This document shows, one piece after another, positions 53,651 through 61,531 of a DNA stretch of 64,000 nt. The DNA is from Nibribacter roseus. Lineage in GTDB: Bacteria; Bacteroidota; Bacteroidia; Cytophagales; Hymenobacteraceae. The translations under genes and the position numbers were made by a program. The stretch is taken from the NCBI RefSeq assembly GCF_042662225.1, contig NZ_JBHSYQ010000001.1:144884-208883 (forward strand), in the 5' to 3' direction. The notes under the pieces are model-generated. The model had not been told where the DNA came from. It made no database searches and was given only the letters and a program-made list of their open reading frames with translations. Numbering within the stretch: the stretch's first letter is position 1; each line of letters starts with the position of its first letter.

Positions 53651-53702
53651 AGCCCGCTGTTTTAGGCATGTTTTCTGAAAAACAAGCTTAAATCAGCGGG
53701 CT
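53651..53702. repeat. Family-1 palindromic repeat, copy 13, nested in a terminator
   Basis: Outer bases AGCCCGCTG / CAGCGGGCT (with one offset) form a GC-rich clamp around GTTTTAGGCATGTTTTC and GAAAAACAAGCTTAAA; a T tract follows. It serves as the uvrB terminator. Confidence 0.85.
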
Positions 53703-53842
53703 TTTTTATGGGAGTTGAATAGGGGAGAATAGCTTTGGCTTGGTCTTTGTAAAAGAAGTTTTAGTTCATCTGGAAGAGCAGCGGGATAGAGTAGAAAGGT
53801 GACACTGATGAACAAGAGCTCCTATTCTTTATACCTAAACCC

Positions 53843-54820
53843 ATGCGTAAGTTATTACACCTCCTGTGGCTCATAGCCGCCCCTTTTCTGATGGGCTCCT
53901 GCTCTAACGATGATGATTTGCAACCGGAGCCTTCTACCTCTTTTTCAGCGGTTGCCCTCTACTCTAAATATTCTAATGCTGGTTATATTCCTTCTAGCCG
54001 AACCAGTGATTTGAAAATATACTCTGGCGACACGCTAAGGTACTTGTTCACCTACACTACTAACCAAGGTATACAAAACTTCAGGGCGTATGATAACATC
54101 AGGGGGCGGGAGTTTCCCTTAATCATCAACGGAGGTGTTGACGTTTCTGGTGGCATACATACAGCAGAATATGCGCTGGAATATATTGTTGAAGGTGAAC
54201 CTGGGCAGGAAGTGATTTTGACTTTTGAAGGCGAAGATGCTAAAGGCGTTCTCTACAAAGACCCCGCTACCGGGAAAGTGCCCGAAATAAAATTCACCAT
54301 AGGGGCTCCACAGGTTTATCAGAATTCCAAGCTCTACAACTATTGGGGAGATAAAAGTAACTCTCTAGTTATTCTTGACTTTGCAATTAATAATGCAGCT
54401 CCGCAAACCTTGGTGAGTGATAGATTTGCCTCGCCTTGGGCCTTGGTGACGAATAAAATGCCGTTGCGTGATTGGTATGACAACCGTTTTGAGCATGGCT
54501 TTTCTTCCGGGGAAGTAGCAGGGAACCGTCAAGCTTTTTTTGTGAAAGTACCCGATGCGGCAAAGAATTGGTACCAGCCCAACCAGATTGCCTTGGCTAT
54601 GGAGCAATATGGTCCGGCTACTCCTGGTGCTACTAATGTACAGGTAGGCGATATCTATGCCTTCAAAGTTCGCTACCCATTCAGCGATTCTTGGTTAATC
54701 TATGGTACTATTGAAGTAAAGAGTATTGTGGATGACGGCGGCGATACTGTTTCAGGAACTGGTCATGACGAGGACTACATGGAGTTGGATATAAAGTATT
54801 TCCCCGGCTACCGATATTAG
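53843..54820 (+). CDS. Unidentified lipoprotein
   Basis: A 325-residue lipoprotein: lipobox MGSC with Cys20, followed by SNDDDLQPEP, an acidic stretch of the type that directs Bacteroidota lipoproteins to the cell surface. The N-terminal half (~35-155) is beta-rich and Ig-like (LKIYSGDTLRYLFTYTTN, GQEVILTFEGEDAKG). The C-terminal half contains NYWGDKSNSLVILDF and DIYAFKVRYPFSDSWLIYG. I do not recognise a family. A TAGCTTTG box lies at 53730-53737. Not in an operon. Confidence 0.8.
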   Translation: MRKLLHLLWLIAAPFLMGSCSNDDDLQPEPSTSFSAVALYSKYSNAGYIPSSRTSDLKIYSGDTLRYLFTYTTNQGIQNFRAYDNIRGREFPLIINGGVDVSGGIHTAEYALEYIVEGEPGQEVILTFEGEDAKGVLYKDPATGKVPEIKFTIGAPQVYQNSKLYNYWGDKSNSLVILDFAINNAAPQTLVSDRFASPWALVTNKMPLRDWYDNRFEHGFSSGEVAGNRQAFFVKVPDAAKNWYQPNQIALAMEQYGPATPGATNVQVGDIYAFKVRYPFSDSWLIYGTIEVKSIVDDGGDTVSGTGHDEDYMELDIKYFPGYRY

Positions 54821-54830
54821 TCTTTCAGCG

Positions 54831-54872
54831 TCTGTTTCTAGCCTGTTTTTTCAAAAGTAGGCCAAAAACAGA
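54831..54872. repeat. Family-1 palindromic repeat, copy 14
   Basis: TCTGTTTCTAGCCTGTTTTTTC at the left and AAAAGTAGGCCAAAAACAGA at the right, just after the lipoprotein gene and six bases before a family-2 element. Confidence 0.75.
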
Positions 54873-54878
54873 CAATCA

Positions 54879-54953
54879 CTGGCGCAAGCGTCCGCTTGTG
54901 TCCGCGGTATTCCTAATCTAGTATAGTTGGACACAAGCGGACGCTTGCGCCAG
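54879..54953. repeat. Family-2 REP/MITE-like hairpin, copy A
   Basis: Two perfect 25-base arms (left 54879-54903 starting CTGGCGCAAGCG, right 54929-54953 ending CGCTTGCGCCAG) around a 25-base loop. Each arm contains its own small hairpin CAAGCG-TC-CGCTTG. The loop is unlike those of the other two copies. Confidence 0.92.
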
Positions 54954-54970
54954 AAAAGGAGAAAAATATC

Positions 54971-55012
54971 AAACAGAGAAGCCGCTCCAGTACTGGAGCG
55001 GCTTCTCTGTTT
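54971..55012. terminator. Perfect 42-bp palindrome, likely bidirectional terminator
   Basis: AAACAGAGAAGCCGCTCCAGT and its exact reverse complement, no spacer, centre at 54991/54992. It lies ten bases after the stop of paoC (minus strand). Core TCCAGTACTGGA is as in the 60-bp palindrome at 25180. Confidence 0.85.
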
Positions 55013-55021
55013 AGGTCACTA

Positions 55022-57268
55022 TTAGATCAGCTTATCAGGTGTAATAGGAAGTTCTCTTACCCGTTTGCCGGTAGCGTTGAAGATAGCATTGGCAATGGCT
55101 GGGGCTACACCAATGGTGGCAATTTCTCCTATGCCTTTGGTACCCATTGGTGTGCTGATAAAGTCAGGCTTGTCCACAAAAATGACATCTACGGGAGGCG
55201 TGTCGGCGTGAACAGGTACGTGGTACTCAGCGAAGTCTTTGGTCACGTACCGCCCGAAACGGACGTCCATGACGGCGCCCTCGGTCAGGGCCATGCCTAT
55301 GCCACCCACCGCACCGCCAATCATCTGGTTTCCGGCGGTTTTCATATTCACAATTTTGCCGGCATCGGCGCAGGACACCATTTTGGTTACCCGTGCCTGC
55401 CCCGTGAGCGGATGCACTTTCACCTCGGCAAAATGTACCGAGTAAGAATAGAGTGAATACTTCTGCCGCTCCTCGCCCGGCTTAGACTCTTCGGTTACTT
55501 CTAGCTCCGGCAGGCCCTGCTGCTTCAGAATATCACTATATGTTAGTTTGGTGCCCGGAGAATTATTTAGGGAAACCTGTCCGTTCTGGAATGTGAGGTC
55601 TTCAAACTTGGCACCTCTGAAGCCAGAATCAGCGTTTCCGGTGGCCATGGAGGCTAGTTTCTGCTTCAGCGCGATACTGGCTGCCCGTACTGCAGAGCCC
55701 ACGCTGGCCACGGTAGCCGAACCTCCTTGGCTGGGCGAGGGCGGAAACAGCGAACTCCCCAGCTCAAACGTAATTTGCTCAGGAGCAACACCAAGGTTGT
55801 CGGCGGCAATTTGTACCATGGCGGTACCAGTGCCGGGACCAATATCAGTGGTGGCGCATTGCATGACTACCTTGCCGTCTGGGTACAAAGTTGCTTTAAC
55901 GGTAGCACGGCCACGGTGTGCGCCAAAGGTTCCAACGCCCATACCGTAGCCCACTTGCCACTCACCGTCGCGGAGGGTGCCGGGCTGCATCGGGCGGTTG
56001 CTCCAGCCAATCTTTTCTGCGCCCATTAGCATGGCTTCTTTCAGAAATTTAGTGGACCAGGGCAGGTTCTTTTCAGGGTCACGCTCGGTGTAGTTTTTCA
56101 GGCGGAACTCCAGTGGGTCAATCTTAAGCACGTGTGCCATTTCATCTAGTGCAGACTCCAGAGCAAATGCACCCGTCGCTTCGCCGGGGCCTCGCATCCA
56201 GATAGGAGTGCTAATGTCTAGTGGAAGAATACGGTAACGGGTGGTCACGTTGGGGCTGGTGTACATCATGCGCGTCTGCTGCAGCGTGCTCTCCGTGAAT
56301 TCCTCGTAAGAAGAAGTCTGCCCAATGGCCTCGTGTGTGATGGCGGTAATCTTTCCGTCTGGGGTGGCGCTCATGCCTACTTTCTGCCAGGCGTGCGGAC
56401 GGTAACCTACCATGGTGAACATTTGCTCGCGGGTGAGCATCAACTTCACGGGGCGCCCTAGTTTTTTTGCGCCGATAATGGCGGCTGTTTCGTGTGGCCA
56501 AGTGTGCAGCCCGTTCCCGAAAGCACCGCCTACGTATGTTGCAATTACTTTCACGTTCTCCACCGGAATCTTCCATTCGCGGGCAAAGGCGTTCTGGGTG
56601 CCAATTACCGCTTGAGTTTTATCATAGACGGTGAGTTTGTCATCGGCCTCCCAGTGCGCCACAATAGCCTGCAATTCCATCGGGTTGTGCATCTCCGACG
56701 GAATAACATATTCGCTTTCAATCTTCAGTGGCTCGTTTTTATAGGCATCTTCTTTGCCACGCACGTAGTCGTTTAGTCCGTGGCGCGGGTTCCGCTTGGC
56801 TGCGGTAGGCAGAATAGCTTTGTCTGTATTCTTAGCGAAATTGGTAGTGTGCTTTTCCTCTTCATAACTGGCTTTTACCAACTTGGCGGCGTAATGCGCG
56901 CGCTCCAAGGTGTCGGCTAACACCAGCGCTATAGGCTGGTCGTTGAAGTAAACTTTATCGTCGTAGAAAACGCGGTGCGGTTGCCCAATTGGTTTAGGCT
57001 CGGTAGGGTGCGCCGCCTGCACGTAACCCGGCACTTTTGGTGCATTCTGGTAGTGGAGGACGGCTAAAACACCCGGTGCCCGTTCGGCAGCCTTGGTGTC
57101 TATGTTTTTGATGCGGCCCTTGGCGATGGTGCTACCCACCAACACGCCGTGCGCCATATTAGGCAGTTCAATCTCAGCGGAATATTTGGCCGCGCCGGTT
57201 ACTTTGACCCTACCGTCTACTCTGTCCATCGGCTTTCCTATGGTATCTTGGAAGAAATAATCTTTCAT
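55022..57268 (-). CDS. paoC: Aldehyde oxidoreductase, molybdenum-binding subunit (PaoC-like)
   Basis: A 748-residue large subunit of the xanthine oxidase family. It binds the molybdenum cofactor and oxidises substrate aldehydes. Features: IGKPMDRVDGRVKVTGAAKYSAE at the N terminus, VGGAFGNGLHTWPHE, WMRGPGEATGAFALESALDE and, near the C terminus, MGTKGIGEIATIG with the catalytic Glu. The length is close to E. coli PaoC. It has no signal peptide and would be exported together with the Tat-bearing small subunit. Third gene of a paoABC operon. Confidence 0.92.
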   Translation of the reverse strand: MKDYFFQDTIGKPMDRVDGRVKVTGAAKYSAEIELPNMAHGVLVGSTIAKGRIKNIDTKAAERAPGVLAVLHYQNAPKVPGYVQAAHPTEPKPIGQPHRVFYDDKVYFNDQPIALVLADTLERAHYAAKLVKASYEEEKHTTNFAKNTDKAILPTAAKRNPRHGLNDYVRGKEDAYKNEPLKIESEYVIPSEMHNPMELQAIVAHWEADDKLTVYDKTQAVIGTQNAFAREWKIPVENVKVIATYVGGAFGNGLHTWPHETAAIIGAKKLGRPVKLMLTREQMFTMVGYRPHAWQKVGMSATPDGKITAITHEAIGQTSSYEEFTESTLQQTRMMYTSPNVTTRYRILPLDISTPIWMRGPGEATGAFALESALDEMAHVLKIDPLEFRLKNYTERDPEKNLPWSTKFLKEAMLMGAEKIGWSNRPMQPGTLRDGEWQVGYGMGVGTFGAHRGRATVKATLYPDGKVVMQCATTDIGPGTGTAMVQIAADNLGVAPEQITFELGSSLFPPSPSQGGSATVASVGSAVRAASIALKQKLASMATGNADSGFRGAKFEDLTFQNGQVSLNNSPGTKLTYSDILKQQGLPELEVTEESKPGEERQKYSLYSYSVHFAEVKVHPLTGQARVTKMVSCADAGKIVNMKTAGNQMIGGAVGGIGMALTEGAVMDVRFGRYVTKDFAEYHVPVHADTPPVDVIFVDKPDFISTPMGTKGIGEIATIGVAPAIANAIFNATGKRVRELPITPDKLI

Positions 57269-57279
57269 ATTTTTTGAAA

Positions 57280-58263
57280 TTAGGCGAGCCCGGCCGCAGT
57301 TTTTAATGCTTGAACAATAGAGTTAGGTGCCAGCTTAAGCTTATATTGGTTGTGTTCAAAAGCTCTGGCTCCGCGCATGGCCACTTCGGCTGCTTGTCTG
57401 AACGTATGCTCTGACACTGGTTTACCCACCAACGCTTTCTCGGCCTCTGTCAACCGCCAAGGCTTATGTGCCACCCCACCCATGGCCAAACGAGCATCTT
57501 TAATGGTGTTGTTCTCAATGTCCAGCGCTGCCGCTACGGAAACCAAAGCAAAAGCATAGGAAGCGCGGTCACGTACCTTGAGGTAATGTGCATGTTTGGC
57601 GAAGTTGTTCTCCGGAACATCTACCGCCACAATGAGCTCCCCTTTCTGCAGGTTCGTTTCAATTTGGGGTGTGTCGCCGGGCAGACGGTGAAAATCTACA
57701 AACGGAATTTTTCTGTCGCCTTTGGGACCAGAAACTAACACGGTAGCATCTAATGCGGCCAACGCTACACCCATATCAGACGGGTGCGTGGCAATACATT
57801 TATCGCTGAACCCGAAGATGGCGTGCATGCGGTTGTACCCCTCTATAGCGCTGCAGCCGGTGCCGGGCTCCCGTTTATTGCAGGGCAGGGCAGTGTCATA
57901 AAAATACGGGCAGCGGGTGCGCTGCATCATGTTTCCGCCCACGGTGGCCATGTTCCGGAGCTGAGCCGAAGCCCCGGCGTCTAAAGCTTGCGCCAGCAGC
58001 GGATGCTTTTCCAGCACCAGCTTGTCCTCAGCCACCACACCATTCAGGGCCAGCGCCCCAATGCGAACCGCACCGCTTTCTTTCTCGATCTTTCGGAGGG
58101 GTAGTTTGTTGATATCTACCAGCTTCTCTGGCATTACTACACCACGTTTCATGAGGTCCAGTAGGTTAGTGCCGCCCGCTATGAATGTGGCGTTAGGGTC
58201 TTTGGTAACTGTGTCAATGGCCGCCTTGTTTTTGGTAGGCCGAACGTATTGGAACTGGTTCAT
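57280..58263 (-). CDS. paoB: Aldehyde oxidoreductase, FAD subunit with extra 4Fe-4S site (PaoB-like)
   Basis: A 327-residue FAD-binding subunit with FIAGGTNLLDLMKRG (FAD pyrophosphate loop) and ATVGGNMMQRTRCPYF. A Cys-rich insertion (~130-165; RCPYFYDTALPCNKREPG, GTGCSAIEGY, KCIATHPSD) matches the segment that in E. coli PaoB binds an additional 4Fe-4S cluster, which marks this as PaoB rather than ordinary xanthine dehydrogenase. It passes electrons between the small and large subunits. It overlaps paoA by four bases. Confidence 0.92.
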   Translation of the reverse strand: MNQFQYVRPTKNKAAIDTVTKDPNATFIAGGTNLLDLMKRGVVMPEKLVDINKLPLRKIEKESGAVRIGALALNGVVAEDKLVLEKHPLLAQALDAGASAQLRNMATVGGNMMQRTRCPYFYDTALPCNKREPGTGCSAIEGYNRMHAIFGFSDKCIATHPSDMGVALAALDATVLVSGPKGDRKIPFVDFHRLPGDTPQIETNLQKGELIVAVDVPENNFAKHAHYLKVRDRASYAFALVSVAAALDIENNTIKDARLAMGGVAHKPWRLTEAEKALVGKPVSEHTFRQAAEVAMRGARAFEHNQYKLKLAPNSIVQALKTAAGLA

Positions 58264-58913
58264 ACTTTCAGCCCTCCGTTTTTAACTTCCTTGATGGCGT
58301 TCACTATGTTTGGGTAAGCCCCGCACCGGCAGATGTTGCCGCTCATGTATTCACGTATCTCCTCGTCAGAATCAGCGTGGCCCTCTCTTATGCAGGCTAC
58401 TGCGCTCATAATCTGACCAGGGGTGCAATAGCCACACTGGAACCCGTCGTGCTTAATGAAAGCTTCTTGCATGGGGTGCAGGTTATCGCCATCGGCTAAA
58501 CCCTCAATGGTGGTGACTTTTTTGCCGTCTTGCATCACGGCCAGCGTGAGGCAGGAGTTTACCCGCTGCCCGTCTACGTGCACGGTGCAGGCGCCGCATT
58601 GGCCGTAGTCACAGCCTTTTTTGGTGCCGGTTAGTTGTAGTCTTTCCCGTAGCAAGTCCAGTAAAGTAGTGCGGGGCTCAAGTGAAAGCTTGTGTTTCTT
58701 TCCGTTGATTTCCAGCGTCACTTTCACTTGTTCAAAAGCAGCAGCCACTTTTTCCTCGAACTTCAGGTCTGCGGCTTTTACGGCTACGCCCGGGGTTAAG
58801 GCAAAGGCCGTCAGAATAGACGACTGCTTCAGAAACATTCTTCGGGCTTCGTGCGGCGGTTTGTGGTCGCTGCTCTCTGGCAAAGCGTGGGGGCAATCTT
58901 TTTCAAAGGCCAT
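58260..58913 (-). CDS. paoA: Aldehyde oxidoreductase, 2Fe-2S subunit with Tat signal (PaoA-like)
   Basis: A 217-residue iron-sulfur subunit. A twin-arginine signal (ARRMFLKQSSILTAFAL, ~24-40) indicates periplasmic export of the assembled enzyme. The plant-type 2Fe-2S motif GCDYGQCGACTVHVDGQRVNSC and the second cluster motif GFQCGYCTPGQIM...NICRCGAYPNI are complete. First gene of the paoABC operon. No paoD/xdhC maturation factor gene follows in this window. Confidence 0.93.
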   Translation of the reverse strand: MAFEKDCPHALPESSDHKPPHEARRMFLKQSSILTAFALTPGVAVKAADLKFEEKVAAAFEQVKVTLEINGKKHKLSLEPRTTLLDLLRERLQLTGTKKGCDYGQCGACTVHVDGQRVNSCLTLAVMQDGKKVTTIEGLADGDNLHPMQEAFIKHDGFQCGYCTPGQIMSAVACIREGHADSDEEIREYMSGNICRCGAYPNIVNAIKEVKNGGLKV

Positions 58914-59045
58914 ATGTGTGGAAATTATAGTCTCGTTTGGGAAAGCATATTACCCAAATAAGGAGAGAGAATCAATTTAAATTGGGTGAAGCAGTCTTTG
59001 TACTGTTGTGAGCGTACAGAGCACGTTAGATTTGAACCAAATACT

Positions 59046-59085
59046 CTTTTTTAGCCTGTTTTTCAGAAACTAGCTTAAAAACAAA
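59046..59085. repeat. Family-1 palindromic repeat, copy 15 (divergent region)
   Basis: CTTTTTTAGCCTGTTTTTC then AGAAACTAGCTTAAAAACAAAG, between the divergent paoA and GNAT genes. Confidence 0.65.
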
Positions 59086-59142
59086 GTTTCTCAATAGAGG
59101 CCTCTACCAAGTATCTTTACATCTAATTTGATCCAATAAAAT

Positions 59143-59667
59143 TTGAGCACTTTCACCTTTCGCCCCGCCCTCTCCTCAGATGCCCGCTTACTCTCAGACC
59201 TAGGCTGGCGCACGTTTGAGGAAGCTTTCGCGCGATATAATAAACCCGAGGACATGGAAGCCTTCCGCCCCACCATTTATTCGCCCGAAATACAAGCCGC
59301 GGAGTTAGCTGACCCCAATACCGAATTCTTGATTGCAGAAGCCGGGGGAGAGGCCGTAGGTTACGTGAAGTGGAGCAGCGCGCCAGCCCCACCAGAAATA
59401 ACGGGTAAAAGCCCCTTCCAGATTAGCCGACTGTACCTGCTGAATGCCTGGACGGGCCACGGACTGGGTCACCAACTCATGCACATGAGCATAGCCCGAG
59501 CCTATGAAAAAGGCCATGACGTGGTGTGGCTCACGGTCTGGGAAAACAATGATCGAGCTATCAAATTCTACCAGAAGTTTGATTTCAGAGAAGTGGGGGA
59601 ACTGGAGTTTATCTTGGGTCAAGACGTGCAGCGCGATTTATACATGCAGCGGGAAGTGCGTAAATAA
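59143..59667 (+). CDS. GNAT-family N-acetyltransferase
   Basis: A 174-residue acetyl-CoA-dependent acetyltransferase: FRPALSSDARLLSDLGWRTF at the N terminus, the acetyl-CoA loop RLYLLNAWTGHGLGHQLM, and VVWLTVWENNDRAIKFYQKF. The acceptor is unknown (small molecule, peptide or protein). TTG at 59143 is the likely start: an in-frame TAA lies two codons upstream and the first ATG would cut off the conserved N-terminal strand. Monocistronic. Confidence 0.9.
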   Translation: MSTFTFRPALSSDARLLSDLGWRTFEEAFARYNKPEDMEAFRPTIYSPEIQAAELADPNTEFLIAEAGGEAVGYVKWSSAPAPPEITGKSPFQISRLYLLNAWTGHGLGHQLMHMSIARAYEKGHDVVWLTVWENNDRAIKFYQKFDFREVGELEFILGQDVQRDLYMQREVRK

Positions 59668-59670
59668 ATT

Positions 59671-59726
59671 AAGTGGTCCTGTTTTTGGGGTGTTTTCGTG
59701 AAAACACCCCAAAAACAGGACCACTT
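59671..59726. terminator. Near-perfect 56-bp family-1 palindrome acting as bidirectional terminator (copy 16)
   Basis: Arms of 26 bases (left starting AAGTGGTCCTG, right ending CAGGACCACTT) are exactly complementary around CGTG. The inner part GTTTTTGGGGTGTTTTC is a family-1 half-site. It lies between the convergent GNAT and T9SS genes. Confidence 0.9.
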
Positions 59727-59775
59727 GATGCTTCAGCCAAAAGGTGAAAGCAGATAGTCAGTTTTGGTTAAGCTT

Positions 59776-61179
59776 TTATCTCACCACCGCTACTTTGTGC
59801 ACCTTCGCCTTGCCATCTACCAAAAACTTAACCAAATACGTTCCAGCCGGAGCGGAATCAGTATGCCAGGAAAACTGGTGCGTGCCCTGCGGTAATTTCT
59901 CCTTGACCACTTCACGTACAGTCCTTCCTACCATGTCCAGAACCGTTACCTGCACGTCTGCTGCCTTAGAAAGCTCAAATGCAGCTGTCATTTGGTCTGT
60001 AGCCGGGTTGGGGAAAACGTTAGATGTGGTAAATGTAACCTCATCGGGCGTGGAGGTAAGGGTAGAGGTTTTGTACAGCTTGGCATTGTTGGCTTCCAAC
60101 GCATACACATTGCCTTCGGAGTCTTCCGCGAAGAGCATCGGGAAATAGCTGATCAGGTTCGCTTCAGGGTTATAATTCCAGGTGTTGGTTTCGGTAAGGT
60201 TGTACAATCCGCTAACCTGCTCCAAATTACTGTTTTTATGTGCTAAAACGGTGGCAGACCACGCACTTGATGTTCCCGCCAAAAACAATGATTCAGGTAC
60301 TGGCTCAACGTTATATGTAGTAGGGTTTTCTACAATGTGAGTGGCTTGCCAAGTAGTTCCGGCGTCTGTAGTTTTAAGAAAGGCCTGTATATAAACTCTT
60401 GCTCCACCGGTAGAAAAAGCGGATACCCCCTCAACAGTAACGTAAAGCCCTCCAAAGCCATCAAGAGCCATGTCAAAAATGCCGGTAGGCACAATGGTGT
60501 TGGTATAGGTAGGAAAACTGAATACAAAAGGTTTTTTCTGCCAGGCATTTTCCCCACTCTTCCAAACGTACACGCCGCCGGTTTCTGCGTCATCTTGGCC
60601 ATGGAGCGCTAAGTATAAGTGGTTACCAGGACCTTCCACCAAGGCACCCACCGCTTTGCTGGTATTTTCTATGCCAGTGTTGAGAGTGCTCCAGGTAGTA
60701 CCGTTGTCGGTTGACTGAAAAACCCCAGCCCCAGCATCTTTAAGTGGTAAAGACAAAGCATCTGGCATCAAATTCTGGGTGCCAATAAGTACATGCCCGT
60801 TGCTGCGGAACGCAATATGCGTAACCGCAGAGTTGGCGCCAATAGAGTGTTTGGTCCAGTTGGCGCCGTGGTCAGTAGACTTGAAAACAACTCCTATGCC
60901 TCCCGCAAAAACCACTCCGTCTGACCGAACTTCTACCGCATAAAACCTGTGTTCTTGTGGGTCGAAATTGATTCTCTGCCAGCTTGCTCCTTGGTTAGTG
61001 CTGCGGTACAGGCCTTCGGTATAACTGGCCATGAAGAAATAATTGTTGGTCTTACCGATAGCAAAGGCTTGAGCCGTAACCGGAGGGGAGGTGATAGGTT
61101 GCCATCTAGAATATTGAGCGGAACTAGTGAAGGAAAGCGTAAGGATAAAAAGAAATAAAAAGGAGAAAAGCTTTTTCAT
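59776..61179 (-). CDS. T9SS-exported BNR/sortilin-like propeller protein
   Basis: A 467-residue secreted protein: signal peptide 1-21 (ending TSSAQ), then a beta-propeller with Asp-box/BNR signatures (STNQGASWQRI, STDHGANWTKH, STDNGTTWSTL, TTDAGTTWQAT), and a type A T9SS sorting domain (~385-467, FPNPATDQMTAAFELSK, APAGTYLVKFLVDGK). The sorting domain is of a different sequence type from that in the cluster at 1026-12030. Asp-box propellers can be glycosidases or binding modules; no catalytic residues were identified. Monocistronic. Confidence 0.88.
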   Translation of the reverse strand: MKKLFSFLFLFILTLSFTSSAQYSRWQPITSPPVTAQAFAIGKTNNYFFMASYTEGLYRSTNQGASWQRINFDPQEHRFYAVEVRSDGVVFAGGIGVVFKSTDHGANWTKHSIGANSAVTHIAFRSNGHVLIGTQNLMPDALSLPLKDAGAGVFQSTDNGTTWSTLNTGIENTSKAVGALVEGPGNHLYLALHGQDDAETGGVYVWKSGENAWQKKPFVFSFPTYTNTIVPTGIFDMALDGFGGLYVTVEGVSAFSTGGARVYIQAFLKTTDAGTTWQATHIVENPTTYNVEPVPESLFLAGTSSAWSATVLAHKNSNLEQVSGLYNLTETNTWNYNPEANLISYFPMLFAEDSEGNVYALEANNAKLYKTSTLTSTPDEVTFTTSNVFPNPATDQMTAAFELSKAADVQVTVLDMVGRTVREVVKEKLPQGTHQFSWHTDSAPAGTYLVKFLVDGKAKVHKVAVVR

Positions 61180-61389
61180 AAATGAAGGTTTAATCTTGAA
61201 TGTAAGATTGGATTTAGTATACAGATTCTAGGGAGTGCCAATTGGTTGCACCACATCTGAAATTAATTTAAAAAGTCTAAAGTTATGACAGCCACTCCTT
61301 TAGTTTCCCCTATTGTTGAATATCTATTTTATTGAATATAATTTTTTTATCTTTTGAGTGTTTCTAGGCAGAAGTTACATGACCTTTTA

Positions 61390-61465
61390 TGGCACAAGCG
61401 CCTGCTTGTGTCCGCACGCATAGCAACACAGGAATGCATGAGGACACAAGCGGACGCTTGCGCCA
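61390..61465. repeat. Family-2 REP/MITE-like hairpin, copy B
   Basis: Left arm TGGCACAAGCG... differs at three positions from the exact complement of the right arm, which ends CGCTTGCGCCA. Loop GCACGCATAGCAACACAGG resembles copy C. Confidence 0.88.
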
Positions 61466-61490
61466 TGTTAGCCATGTTAAATAGAAAAGT

Positions 61491-61529
61491 CGTTTCCGGC
61501 TTACTTTGCTGAAAACAAGTCAAAAACAG
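61491..61529. repeat. Family-1 palindromic repeat, copy 17
   Basis: CGTTTCCGGCTTACTTTGC then TGAAAACAAGTCAAAAACAG, two bases beyond the stop of the radical SAM gene (minus strand). Confidence 0.6.
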
Positions 61530-61531
61530 AA

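Larger units (their letters stand above)
61180..61531. other. Intergenic region between T9SS gene and radical SAM gene
   Basis: About 350 bases holding a family-2 hairpin and a family-1 repeat; the remainder is AT-rich and should contain the promoter of the T9SS gene, which I could not pinpoint. Confidence 0.5.
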
